A stretch of 64,000 nt of DNA, from assembly GCA_030998225.1 (NCBI GenBank), contig JAPYXD010000466.1, positions 4,629,001-4,693,000 on the forward strand. Reading direction: 5' to 3'. The position numbers and the translations under genes were made by a program. The notes beneath the pieces are model-generated. The model saw only the letters and a program-made list of their open reading frames with translations. It was not told the DNA's origin and did no database searches. The DNA is from Diplolepis rosae. Lineage: Eukaryota; Arthropoda; Insecta; Hymenoptera; Diplolepididae. Each line of letters starts with the position of its first letter. Position 1 is the stretch's first letter. This document shows positions 11,633-22,261 of this stretch, piece by piece.

Positions 11633-11837
11633 GGGTATGTGATACTTTACCATGAAAGCTATTTAGTTTACACAGTTGTTTTTCCACAATTTTGAATTTT
11701 TCAAAAAAATAATTGTTCAGAGATGTAAAGAAAATTAACACTGACGTCTGGGGACTATTATTTTGTTGAAAAATTAAAAATTGTGGAAGAACAACTGTGT
11801 AAACTAAATTGCTCTTATGGTAAAGTATCACATGCTC
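11633..11837. mobile_element. TTAA-flanked palindromic MITE (piggyBac-like)
   Basis: The arms GGGTATGTGATACTTTACC... and the inverse of GAGCATGTGATACTTTACC... extend over about 90 bp each around a short centre. TTAA lies on both sides (11629-11632 and 11838-11841). At 205 bp with no coding capacity it is a MITE. TTAA target duplication is the hallmark of piggyBac-type transposition; the assignment rests on that alone. Confidence 0.7.
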
Positions 11838-12060
11838 TTAAGTATAAATTTTCAATTAACTAATTAATTTAAAATTAATAAAAATTGTAATTATTAATTT
11901 GAATAATATTTAAAAAGAATAAAAATCCTGAAAACTAGAAGTTGTTCATAATGAAAAAAAAACAATTAAAAATACGAAAATTAAAAATTAAACTTTTTAA
12001 AAATAATAAACTAATTCTCTTTCTATTTCATACATTTTCAAATTATAATAATTAAATATT

Positions 12061-12150
12061 TAAAGAATTTGAAAATCTTTCTGTGGAAAAAATGACGCTT
12101 TCGACTGCGCTGGGATTCGAGCCCAGGTCTTTCGATTGCCGGTCGACTGC
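12061..12150 (-). repeat. 5'-truncated family A SINE with 16-bp target duplication
   Basis: On the minus strand this copy begins inside the anticodon-like arm and runs through box B, the T-run and the tail. It is flanked by the identical 16-mer ATAATAATTAAATATT at 12045-12060 and 12151-12166. Truncation at the 5' end together with a long target duplication is the signature of target-primed reverse transcription. Confidence 0.8.
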
Positions 12151-12166
12151 ATAATAATTAAATATT

Positions 12167-12559
12167 GGTTTCTCATTCATGTACTTATCTTTCACTGACA
12201 GAAAGTTAATTTAGCAATGCATGTTCACTGTAACCTATTTCAATATCAAAATTATACTATAAAGCAAAATAAAATACACATAAAGTAATATTGAAAAACT
12301 TTACACGTCGCTTTTCCTTGCTTTGTTTACCAATTTTTAATTTTCTTCAATATATACAATTTATATTAAACTTTTTAAAGCGCGCTTACTGTTTTACGGT
12401 ATCTCAGCGGGTGGAGGGGAGTGGAGGGACATACATTTAGCGCCTCTATAATGCTTTCGAAGAACTAATTTGATCTGCGCCTACGGTGCGGTGAGAGGCA
12501 AGAGGGGACCGGTAGAAACACGCCGAACGCGACGTCTGCATTTAAGTCTACCGAACTAA
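12167..12559. other. Non-coding interval
   Basis: AT-rich to 12380, then moderately GC-rich. The frames here and across 12465-12731 have no recognisable motif and are partly composed of the repeat unit described next. Confidence 0.35.
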
Positions 12560-12953
12560 AATTGGCCGCATCTAGGTTTATAATATCTTTGTATAAGGAG
12601 ACCAATCTCTTATGGCCGTACTTCACAAAAGACGAAATGAAGTTCTGCCAAGTACTTAGTTCGGAAACTTCGCGATGAGGGCACGTGTGTTCCCTGAGTG
12701 CAAAATGGCGGCATCCACGGTTTATAAGCATCGTGTATTAGACGTCGCCATTTTGCACTCAGGGAACACACATGCCCTCATCGGGAAGTTTTGTAACTAT
12801 GTACTTGCCAGAACTTCATTTCGGGAATGGATATATGGAGATTCGTCTCCTTATATCTAGTCTCCATGATCGTGTATTAGGCGTCGCCATTTTGCACCCA
12901 GGGAACACACATGCCCTCATCGGAAAGTTTTGTAACTAAGTACTTAGCAGAAC
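12560..12953. repeat. Three-copy repeat: one inverted and two direct units
   Basis: A unit of about 90-130 bp, containing CGCCATTTTGCACTCAGGGA and ending GTACTT(A/G)(G/C)CAGAACT, occurs inverted at about 12590-12730 and direct at 12732-12855 and 12866-12953. The inverted and first direct copies form a head-to-head palindrome. The last copy abuts the left end of the hAT-like foldback at 12954. Confidence 0.7.
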
Positions 12954-13157
12954 TAGAGTTCTAAATTTCTCGGACATTTAAAATCCGGTCACGTTCTCGT
13001 GACTGTGCCCGTCATTTTAAGACAACTTGAGAATTTACAGAAAATTTAAGAGAATTTTACCTTCACCAATATTTTCTTTATCATTAAACCTTATAATATT
13101 ATAAATTTATTTCCAAACACTATGAATTGCAATAGTAAAGGTTTCATAAAAATAAAA

Positions 13158-13420
13158 CTACGAATAATGTGAAGTTTTATCGGAATTCAATATCAAAATT
13201 TTTATTATAATTATATTAAATTCAAACATAAAGAAAAAATAATTAAAGTTTTCTTCGCATAAATTACGCTTTGATTTAAATAATTGTTTGACAGTTTCGG
13301 GACAGTTTATGTACTTTTTTAAGTGCTCTACTTGTCGAGTGGCATGCTTTCTGTACACCTGATCACAGTATTTGCACTTGAAAGAAGCTTTATTTTTTTA
13401 TCAATAATTTTTATAAAATA
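13158..13420 (-). pseudogene. BED-type zinc-finger exon, left arm copy
   Basis: The minus-strand translation reads ...FKCKYCDQVYRKHATRQVEH... and ends near MFEFN. C-x2-C followed by H...H/C spacing is that of a BED-like finger, the DNA-binding N-terminus of many hAT transposases. The copy at 16277-16480 is about 90% identical by eye. No catalytic (DDE, dimerisation) part follows, so this is a remnant exon. Its inclusion in both arms means the palindrome formed from the 5' end of the transposase gene. Confidence 0.6.
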
Positions 13421-14294
13421 ATTCCAAACTATATTCTTTTTTTCATTTACATGAGTAAGGGTGGTAGGCCAATGCATGAAAATTACTTTTTCCCAGGAAA
13501 AGATGCATTGGCATTGGAAATGATTTGCAAGCAGACGAGTAGATGCAAATTAACCAAAAGCAAGATAGCACTTGAACTTCAAATATAAGTTTTGTGCTCA
13601 ATAAAAGCAATATTTCTTCAGAAGAAATAGTGCTGTTAAACAATAACTATAAAGTAAGTCTTGTATTGAATTCTTATATGAAATAAAACTTCAATACCAT
13701 GTCAATTAAAAAGAATTTACCGTTGCTAAGATTATTTCATAGTAAAGATGGTTCACGAAGGAAGTAGTAATTATATTCTCAATTTTGCATAAACTGTAAT
13801 ATAACTATCCAATTTAGTTTATGTCTTTTTAGTACTTTCTTCAATAAATAATTTTTTTCTTGAATTAGAAATCGAATGATATAGACTTCATAAAACTATA
13901 TTTATAAATATCAAGACTTAACTACTGACATGTTAAGAAATTCCGGAAGGTCCTCTTGAGATGGATGATTCTCATTCCCAGAATTGTATTTTTTAGTCGA
14001 TTCCACTTTGCAGACATTTCTTAACATAAATAAAACAATTAGTTAGAATAATTATAAAACAATTTAATCACAACATTAACATACATTATTAAGTCTATTT
14101 ATTACTATGGTATTTATTGAAAACATTTGGGAACAATTTAATCCGTTTCTTTTAATCGCTTAAAATTCAATTCCGACTTGCTCATTTTATATATTTTTTT
14201 TAATTTCAACAGTTGCCAAATTAAGAAGAATGCAGATCAAATTTCAAATATAATTAATTGCATAAACAAACACAACAAGAGGGGTTATATATAC

Positions 14295-14582
14295 TATTTA
14301 AAGAATTTGAAAATTTTTTTGTGGAAAAAAAGACGCTTTTGACTGCGCTGGAATTTTAGCCCAGATCTTTCGATTGTCGGTCGACTGCTCTAACCACTGA
14401 GCTACACAGGCGTGCGACATCTCCAATATAAAGAGATCTTACTGTGGACAAGGAGATGTCGGACGCCTGTGTAACTCAGTGTTTAGAGCAGTCGACCGGC
14501 AATCGAAAGACCTGGGCTCAAATCCCAGCGCGGTCGAAAGCGTCTTTTTTTCCACAAAAAGATTTTCAAATTATTTAAATAT
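14295..14582. repeat. Head-to-head pair of family A tRNA-like repeats
   Basis: A minus-strand copy (14295-14412) and a plus-strand copy (14458-14582) face each other by their tRNA-like heads around a 45-bp centre flanked by GACATCTCC / GGAGATGTC. Tails point outward. The plus-strand outer flank (14575-14690, including CTACGAGGACACCTGTCGGC) is repeated in inverse beside the pair at 31572, so the mobile unit may be larger than the SINE. Confidence 0.7.
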
Positions 14583-14690
14583 TGAATTCATTTGCATTTA
14601 TTTACGATATGAGAGTTCGAAATTGTCTACGAGGACACCTGTCGGCAACGTATCCATGCTAATACGTGACTAGTGATCCTCCTATAATGT

Positions 14691-15108
14691 ATGCAGTGAC
14701 AAAAATTTCAAACTCAGCTAATTATTTTGAAATCAGTTATATATAATTTTTTAAAGTTCGTCATCTTGAATATGTAATCAACTACAGTTTTCTGCGTATT
14801 TTACGCAATTTTCGTAATTTACACAGAAAACCTCAAGTTACGCGTAACTTTGCAACTCTGCTGAACTGTGTGAATGCTCACCCAACCAAACGCGGCGTAT
14901 CGGTGTGTCCCCACTTTCTAGCTACGATTTCATGCTGGTGGTTGTTGAGCCGTTGAGTGAAGATAGGTATAGAGGAGACATCCAGGGCGATTGAATGGTT
15001 CAAACCTTGCGGGGAAAGACGCCTAGAGTTCTAAAGAGTTTATGTGACCGAGAATATGTCTGGGAGCACGGGAATATGACTGAGAATTTCTCTGATGAAT
15101 GTGCCCTT
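14691..15108. other. Interior of the hAT-like foldback, no gene
   Basis: No coding signal is evident. Around 14785-14830 there is a TTTTCTGCGTATTTTACGC / TTTACACAGAAAAC pseudo-palindrome. Short frames here lack motifs. Confidence 0.3.
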
Positions 15109-16110
15109 TGTTACGACCCAGCGCTGCTGTTGGTTCCTCCCTTACGTTGATTGCGTATCTGGGCCTCGATTCGTCGATTGTGGAATTCGTTGCTGTCGTT
15201 GACTCGTTGAAACGAGTACCCGCCAAGAGGGATTTGGTTTAAATGAACTAAACACTTGTTCAAAGGACAATCAACGTTTATTATAATTAATGTTTAATAG
15301 TTGTTTTGATACTTCACACTTGTTTACAAATCAACTGTCAGGCTTTGCTCGCCTGACTTACCGACAATTCTTACAAGTCCGATTTCAGCCCAAATATTCC
15401 TAAGTTCTTGTACAATGAGTCGCAGGTTTATATTTTTAAGGAGCTTTCCGAGATTCAAAATCTGCCGTTTTTGCGCTCTGCAGCTATATTTATAATAATT
15501 CCTTTAGGTGGGATCTTACCACCTCTCTACAGCCTTCAGCCAATCAGAATGCTGACGTAACTCAATTTTATGTTCTATCGACGAATGGGTGAATAGGTCA
15601 CGCAGGACCGCCCATCAAAATTAAGTCGCAGAATGAGTCAGTCGAAGATTGACATTTATAAACACTCTAGGATCAAATATCGTGATTCCTTGTAATGTCT
15701 ATTAACATTACATCGGGTCCTTTTGGAGCTTAAGGCACGTTCTGTCACTATAAATAGCCCTACGAGTCATCCATAACCATAGCAATGACGTAATCTCTCG
15801 CATTCCTAGCTTTCTTGCACGTGTTTTACAATTCTGCGTCGTAATTACTGATTATAATGTCGCAGTACTATATTTTACGTCGCAATTAGAGACAGAGGAG
15901 CTACGTTTTACTTATTCGCATATATATATATATATATATGCAGATTTAGAACTTACTCACGTTAGACTGACAATCTAACTACTGAAGATTCGAATTTTCG
16001 CGCTGTATTAGTCCGTAATTCAGACCGCGCTTTTACCAGCATATTTGGTTATGAGAGAAAGGGTGCTAGAACCCCTTATAGCTAGTACCGGAAACCGGCA
16101 CACCGTTACA
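15109..16110. mobile_element. Solo LTR with 4-bp target duplication CCTT
   Basis: It starts TGTTACGACCC and ends CACACCGTTACA (TG...CA, 7-bp imperfect terminal inverted repeat). CCTT occurs immediately outside both ends (15105-15108, 16111-16114), a 4-bp duplication typical of gypsy-type integrases. A (TA)n tract lies at about 15921-15939. There is no pol or primer-binding site, so it is a solo LTR. Its sequence differs from the LTRs at 833 and 16525. Confidence 0.85.
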
Positions 16111-16202
16111 CCTTCGAGAATTTATGAGAATTTAACATTATTTTTCCGTAACGGTTCAAGCTTTCAATTGTTTTTGATAAATGCTTTGTTCTGGAAGTTC
16201 GT

Positions 16203-16480
16203 GTAACGTGCGCAATAAAAATGGAAAAAAAAGAATATAGTTTGGAATTTAAAAAAAAAAATTATTGATAAACAAAATAAAGCTTTTTTCAAGTGCGAAT
16301 ACTGTGATCAGATGTACAGAACGCATGCCACTCGACAAATAGAGCACTTAAAAAAATGCATAAACTGTCCCGAAACTGTCAAACAATTATTTAAATCAAA
16401 GCGTAATTTGTGCGAAGAAAACTTGAATTACTTGTTCTTTATGTTTGAATTTAATATAATGGCTATAAAAAAATTTTTTT
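16203..16480 (+). pseudogene. BED-type zinc-finger exon, right arm copy
   Basis: A possible start (ATGGAAAAAAAAGAATATAG, about 16220) is separated by an A-run indel from the frame ...FFKCEYCDQMYRTHATRQIE..., which carries the BED-like C-x2-C...H ligands and ends near MFEFN. It is the inverted partner of 13158-13420. Without downstream catalytic exons it cannot encode a transposase. Confidence 0.6.
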
Positions 16481-16524
16481 GATATTGAATTCCGATAAAA
16501 CTTGACATTTTTCGTAGTTTATTT

Positions 16525-17748
16525 TGTAACGTGGTAAATTACGTTAACTTTTTTTACCTCGACCGGCAACGACAGGATCGAGCCCAAGCCACCTTTTGAT
16601 TAAAACTCAAAACTGTTTCATTGAAAAACACCAGCTTGAAAGGCGCCGCCAAGGAGATCGCTGTGTTACCATCGCACGCAGAGGGGTTCACAGGCAAGCC
16701 ACAGAGGGCATCACCCAGCAGGCATGGCATCTGAAACGACCACGTGCTGCAGCCCATGCTTTCCAACACCGTCGCACCATTATTATTATAATTAATATAG
16801 AGAGGGCATGACGGGTTGGAACAATTAGAAATTGTATTATACATTTTAAATTAGCCTTGTCTATTTGTAACTGCTGTGTTGTGCAGTGCAAACTCAACGT
16901 AGTTTAAACGCACCCCTCTACGTTTTAAGCCAATGGGGCAAGCTGACCGATAGACGCTTCAGCTCATTGGTTGCCTGGCGTCGTCGTCCTCACAAGACGA
17001 GTCGCCCGCGCAAACCTGAGCTTCACGCGCGTGCGCTAGCCTTTCCAGCTGATGTAATAAAACTGCGCGACACCTTTGGCGCGCAGCTTTATTCTGTCGT
17101 TGCGATCCGGGTGAGAACCAGCCAAAACGGCAAAACAATTTATTAAGTCTTATCTTTCCCCGTAATGGACGTGAAGGACTTCGATTTGGACGAAGTAAGG
17201 CGCGAGATCGCGGCCAGATCACCGGTGAGTTTTTGAGACTTCATTCCGGGCTAAATTGAAACTTTTATTCTGGTAAACCGTGGCTCTCAGGCTCTCAGAG
17301 CTCTGCAATTCTTTTTCCTTTTGTATCGAACTTATTTTCGCTGTTTGAATTTATATCGAGCCAGGGCCTTTGCCCAATGAATAAATAAATTGTAGCACAA
17401 ATTAATGTTATACGCTGCTTGATTTATTTTAATTTTTTTTCTTGCACAAGAGCTTCTGTTTTTAGGTTAAGGTTCCTTTCCTTAACCTTCCAACCCCTAC
17501 CTGATCCGGACTCCCGAATTCACATCCACCCTAGCCGGAACCCTTGCTTGGCTTCGCTTTTGTTGCATGCTAAGTTCTCTTATTTTCAGGGTCATTGCTT
17601 TTATAAATATGGCGTCGAGAGACGCCAGGCGCTCATATTAGAAGCCGCCTTAGTAACGCAGGTGACACCGAGGGTAATCCCGAGTCCTCGGGTCCGCTTT
17701 GATAAGTTCAATTTCCTTTTGACGTTTCAGCGGAGGTCACCCGTTATA
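16525..17748 (+). mobile_element. Solo LTR with 4-bp target duplication ATTT, inserted in the hAT-like arm
   Basis: It begins TGTAACGTGG and ends CACCCGTTATA, where a C-to-T change in the final CA is inferred. ATTT flanks both ends (16521-16524, 17749-17752), and the matching left arm of the host foldback near 13140-13150 lacks the insert. A GC-rich middle (16880-17230) is followed by an AATAAATAAATTG polyadenylation-type signal near 17380. Orientation is set by that signal. The short coding exon at 17165 lies inside it. Confidence 0.8.
17165..17224 (+). CDS. 20-codon start exon with splice donor inside an LTR
   Basis: An ATG opens a 20-codon frame (MDVKDFDLDEVRREIAARSP) that ends exactly at a GTGAGT donor (17225-17230). 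The base composition (GC-rich, charged residues) and the clean donor suggest a genuine 5' coding exon. If so, transcripts starting in this LTR would carry a start codon that splices into the interior, as in some retroelements. The interior is missing because this is a solo LTR, so it is a relic. Confidence 0.4.
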
Positions 17749-17953
17749 ATTTTTATGAAACCTTCACTATTGCAATTCATAGTCTTTGGAAATAAATTTA
17801 CAATATTATAAGGTTTAATGATAAAGAAAATATTGGTGAAGGTATAGTAAAATTCCCTTAAATTCTCTGTAAATTCTCAAGTTGTCTTAAAATGACGGCC
17901 ACAATCACGAGAACGTGACCGGATTTTAAATGTCCGAGAAATTTAGAACTCTA

Positions 17954-18452
17954 AATACGCCAGTAGAGTTCTGAGTCGGTTATATTCAGCCGTATGCATC
18001 AGCCCGTATTTCACGATTCTAACTTGACCCCCTTAGTGTCCTAAGTTGAATTCCTAAGTTAGTTTGCCGAATCGTCAAACGCGGCGCTAACTGTACCATC
18101 ACTCCCTGAAAATACACAGTAACATACGAAGAATTTAATAAAAAAAATTTAAAAATATATTATTCAATGCCATAAACAAATAAAAGAGATCAGACTTTAA
18201 ATAATAATATTATTTGAATATTTTAAATTAAATTTTCCCCTTTTTTTCAGATTTATCTCGTACAAAAACTATTTTGAAACATTCAGCTGATATTAGAATT
18301 TAAATATTAATATCTCTTTTATTCCTTTTTGGCATTGAATAATAACTTTTTTAAAATTTTTATATTTAATTGTCTACATATCACTGCATTTATATTATTT
18401 TTTTAAGGTAAAATTAAGTTGAAATAGATTGTTTTCACTAATTTATTGTACA
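17954..18452. other. AT-rich non-coding interval
   Basis: Nothing recognisable. It begins with a GC-normal segment (CCGTATGCATCAGCCCGTATT) and then becomes strongly AT-rich with a degenerate inverted repeat of ATATTATTCAATGCCA-like blocks (about 18155 and 18335). Confidence 0.35.
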
Positions 18453-18640
18453 ATGAGCGAAAAAGAGACAGGTAACAACCAAGCAAAGTTTAAAAGGCTA
18501 TCGAGCATGTTTCGTTCCGCTGTGCGGGAACATTTCAAAACGAATCCTGATAAAGTGTTCGTTCACGTTCCCATCGATGCCAAAAAAAATGTCGTGACAC
18601 TCCTACCAATTCACATTATTATTGCTTCCAGGATCATTTG
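18453..18640 (+). CDS. Short exon-like frame ending at a GTAAGT donor, function unknown
   Basis: The frame MSEKETGNNQAKFKRLSSMF... continues with a basic/amphipathic stretch (REHFKTNPDKVFVHVPID) and then a hydrophobic tail. A GTAAGT donor lies right at its end (about 18642). Codon choice looks protein-coding through the first 45 residues and doubtful afterwards. I do not recognise a family. It runs convergently towards the minus-strand exon at 18803-18942. Confidence 0.3.
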
Positions 18641-18802
18641 AATGTAAGTACACTACATGTGAAATACGAAATGTAAAAGTTATCGTTTATTACACTGACC
18701 TAACCTACAAATGACTTCGATTTTTATTGATTGTAGATTGAGAATGATCTTGAAAGTTACACGCGATTCAAATATAATATCAAGTTTTTAATATTTACTT
18801 AC

Positions 18803-18942
18803 TCGTTCATTTTTGAATTTCGAACTTCAGGATCATTGAACCTCTCATCATTTTTTACATAATCTAATACCATAAAAATATTCACTTTTGGAAGATTTCC
18901 AGAGTCAGCTTTTACATAACTTGACACCACCTTTTTACTCAT
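18803..18942 (-). CDS. 47-residue first exon ending at a GTAAGT donor
   Basis: From the ATG at 18942 the frame reads MSKKVVSSYVKADSGNLPKV... to ...NSKMNE, with a perfect GTAAGT donor at 18802-18797. From memory it resembles the N-terminus of insect SWIM-finger/YqaJ-type nuclease proteins found in many copies in insect genomes. I could not verify this and find no SWIM or YqaJ domain downstream (leftward). Treat it as an orphan first exon of a possibly mobile gene. Confidence 0.35.
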
Positions 18943-19700
18943 TTTTACTTTTTGTAAAATAATACAATTTAAGTGCGTTTATTTTTATTAAAAAATACGT
19001 TGGCCGTATGAACTCTATAGAAAGATCTCAAGTTGTTCATGAGTCAGTAGCAAACATGGCCGCCCGCTGTTTGAAAAGTATTTAAAAATGCGCATCTTAA
19101 AATTAATTTAAAAAAATATTTTAAAGGTCAAAAAAGTTTTTTTTAAATATAAACATTTTATATATAAGATGTAGATTTTTAAATCATATATTTAAACAAA
19201 TTGCGAAATTTACAAAAATGTATTTGTTTCCGAAAGGATGCGTCTGAGAGAAAATTGTTGAGGAAGAGATGTAATAAGCTTGCCTAGCACAACTCAGCAG
19301 AACTTATTTTTCCAAATTCACATTTTTGGAAATTATATGTTCATGCAAATTTCGAAATTGACAAAGAAGAATTATTTTTCAAAAGGATGCGTCTGAGAGA
19401 AAATTGTTGAGGAAGAGATTTATTAAGCTCGCTTAGCAAAAATCAGAATAACTTTTGTTTTTTCAAAAAAACAAAATGGCGGTGCTGGTAAAAAAACGTT
19501 TTTCAAAATTTCGGTCCTAATTTTTATTTTTTTCAAAAATTGTTTGCGGCAAAATTCATTACAAACTTAGCGCAATTCAGCACAGCTTTTGTTTTTTTAA
19601 AAAACAAAATGGCGTTGCTAACTTCCTGGACATAAAAGATCTTCTTTTAATTTATTTATGAAAAATCGGAATGTAAAATAGTGGTGTGGTATCAAGGAAA
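18943..19700. repeat. Degenerate ~150-bp direct repeats
   Basis: A block starting AAGGATGCGTCTGAGAGAAA and continuing through TTGAGGAAGAGAT...TAAGCT(T/C)GC(C/T)TAGCA occurs at about 19235 and 19383, with a weaker third unit near 19555. Each is followed by an AAAACAAAATGGCG-type segment. The same AAAACAAAATGGCGG wording occurs in the tandem repeats at 36140-36690. Confidence 0.55.
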
Positions 19701-19702
19701 AA

Positions 19703-19812
19703 AAATATATATATAATATACATATAATATAAATATAATATAAATATATATTATATTATAAAAACTATAATATAAAATATTTTATATATATATATTTTTT
19801 AAAAATATATAT
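19703..19812. repeat. AT microsatellite (ATAATATAAATAT-type)
   Basis: About 110 bp composed solely of A and T apart from two C, with TATAATATA and TATATATATT units. Confidence 0.9.
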
Positions 19813-20990
19813 CCGATTTTAGGAAAAGACTAGTTATGAGCGAAGTAGAAGGAAAAGAGGTAAAAAGCTATTTTGTGAAATTCTGTCGACAAGCTAGAGT
19901 TGAATTGACGAGGACTACATGACCCATCATGAATACAACAGACTCACCAAGGCAAGTTTGGGCCTTACTCCTACCATTTACTTCTTATCCGTGAGATTTT
20001 GTCGACTTTCGAAAGTGTCGATCCCCGTGTTTGGTTCTGGAACTTTACCTACATTTTCTATTTCTTTAGACTGCGAGTCTAGTCTGGACTACTCTTGGGA
20101 AATAAGACTTGGTATCTTTCCCACGGAGTGTCCAAGACATTCCTGAAATAAATCTTTAGGCATTATAAAAAAAAGGGATGATACGAACTGTCAATAATTA
20201 TTCTACACGGGCAAGTTACGTTCAGCGAAAACAACATCTGCGAAAAAGAAGAAAAAAAGAAGCTCGAGAGATCCGAAACAGACCACCCTTAGAAAATATA
20301 AATCTTACACTCTTCAAGCTTCTAAATAATAAAATGCCCGGAAAGACTTTCTTTAACTAAACTAGTCCCTTTCTTGTTTCGAATTACAGTCTTTGATTTT
20401 ATAGCTTTTCTAAGACCTCACTCGGACTTTTACGATAAACGCATGTTCTGACCTAACTCACCAAGGGGCTCGGGTTTTACAGCCTCGACCCAACGGTTAT
20501 CAAAAAAAATAAGAAAGGGTATTTTGTTTCAAGGGTCTCTGGAAACTCTTGAGATTGAAAAAAAATGGTCGTCTCTCAACCTTCCCTCTCTAGTGAACTT
20601 TTGAAGGCGTGACTCGCAACTCTAGAGGGTGGTTTAGAGATTACGATTGGCTAAGCGGGGGTGATCCATCGCCTTCAACTTGACCGAGCCCAGCAACGCG
20701 CAACAACGGCTATAGCTGATCGAGGAATTTTGTCTTAACCCTCGACTAAGGAAGTCCGTTCTCTCGAAATTCCGTTACTGACAAAACTATGTACGCGATT
20801 TAAACCTTTTGTTTAAAATAAATCTTTATTAAATTGCTCCTACAAACGATCTTCCGTTCTTATCTTCATAAGCTGGCCGATGGATATTTAAATAATTAAG
20901 AAAAAGGCCGCACAAAACTTAGACGGCAGTGTGACCGGAGGGGGTTATCATAGAATTATGTTTCTTTCGACTTCGTGTGAAAGAGGCGCG
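19813..20990. other. Moderately GC-rich block, possibly an LTR remnant
   Basis: The base composition changes from the AT-rich flanks. A TTTAAAATAAATCTTTATTAAATTG segment (about 20812) looks like a polyadenylation region, and the block ends GACGGCAGTGTGACCGGAGGGGG (about 20921-20944), which could be an LTR end plus leader. Two short frames (19919-20146, 20178-20360) have no recognisable domain. Clear TG...CA ends and a target duplication were not found. Confidence 0.3.
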
Positions 20991-22261
20991 AAGCAGACGA
21001 CAAATTCAAAATGATAAAATATATTATTTAAGATAATAGCTTTCTTTTTTTGATATTTCCATAAACACTTACAAATATCGATTTATATATTTTTAGCCTT
21101 GTAAATAAATTATTTGAAATTGAAAAATTATATGGACGATGATTCATATTAAAATAAGATAAATCACGAGATTCAAATTTTCAAAAATAAAAGGTTCGAA
21201 TAAAATACTATAGAAAGTTTTTTTGAATATAAATATCCACCTTTTTTCATAATATGTAGCATCTTTTCACATGACTACTTGCATATACAAGTGTGAAAAA
21301 GAATTCTATTATTAAAAAATATCTAAATTATATCTAATTTTGAACACAGACTTACACATTGAGATTTCTTTCTTATCAAGTAAAATTGACAAATTTTATA
21401 ATAATAAAGAACTAAAAAAAATTTTTTTTATTACTTCGCAACTTTCACAGGGCAATTTCAATATATAAGCGTGAATAAAAGGTTTGATTAGAAAAAAAAA
21501 TAAATAAATGTATTTTATTATTATATTTGTCAATTTTGCTTCATACCAAAGAATTCTCAATGTGTGATTTCATATACAAAATAAGATATAATTTATTTTA
21601 TTTTTAAATAGTCAAACCTTTTATTTACATTTATTTGTTGAAATTGCCATAAAATATGTCAAAGATAATAAAAGTTTTTTTTGAGGTATTTTATTCCAAA
21701 GGAATTTTCATAAATTTTATTTTATGCTAGAGGAATTTAAGGTGTAATCATGGAATAAAATGCTTTGGAAAAGCTTTTAGAATACTTAAAATATATATAA
21801 ACTTTATCTAATGTTGCATACGAAATTACACCTTGAGATTTCTTTAGTATGAAGCAAAATTGACAGATATTATAATAATAAAATGATTTTAAAAAGCTTT
21901 TAAACTACGTAACACTTTTTATATGAGCCTCTTTTTCAATACATGATTGTGAATAAAAGGTTTGATTACTGAAATAATAAAAAAACGATTTATAATTTTG
22001 TATTGAAAATTACACCTTAAATTCCTCTAGCATAAAATAAAATTTATGAAAATTCCTTTGGAATAAAATACCTCAAAAAGAACTTTTATTATCTTTGACA
22101 TATTTTATGGCAGTTTCAACAAAAGGTGAACCACTGCACTGTCTTCAATGACAGGTATTATGTTTTTTTAATTTTTAGCGCTAATAAATAGAATTATTGC
22201 ATATTTCAATTACCAGTTAACGTTATTTTTAACGTAGAATAAGGATAAAAACATCTTGATT
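20991..22261. repeat. AT-rich foldback region
   Basis: Positions 21634-21748 and 22009-22121 are near-perfect inverse copies, from TTTGTTGAAATTGCC to CTAGAGGAATTTAAGG. The outer part carries two direct copies of a CATTGAGATTTCTT / AAATTGACA block (about 21356 and 21836) and an inverse copy near 21525-21560. The segment at 20985-21005 (CGCGAAGCAGACGAC) resembles 54303-54320 in the large palindrome arm. No coding capacity is visible. Confidence 0.6.

Larger units (their letters stand above)
12954..17953. mobile_element. hAT-like foldback element with nested insertions
   Basis: Left arm about 12954-13420 is the inverse of two right-arm pieces, 16250-16520 and 17749-17953. The right arm is interrupted by a solo LTR (16525-17748), and the uninterrupted left arm shows the empty site. 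The termini share TAGAGTTCTAAATTTCTCGG. Each arm contains a BED-type zinc-finger exon, as in hAT transposases. The centre holds a family A SINE pair and another solo LTR. No 8-bp target duplication is evident. Calling it hAT rests on the BED exon only. Confidence 0.6.

Noticed and set aside
16554..17222. Overlapping GC-rich frames on both strands as host genes
   Set aside because: They lie inside a solo LTR with TG ends and a target duplication, overlap each other on both strands, and show no domain. Only the 20-codon exon with a donor was kept.
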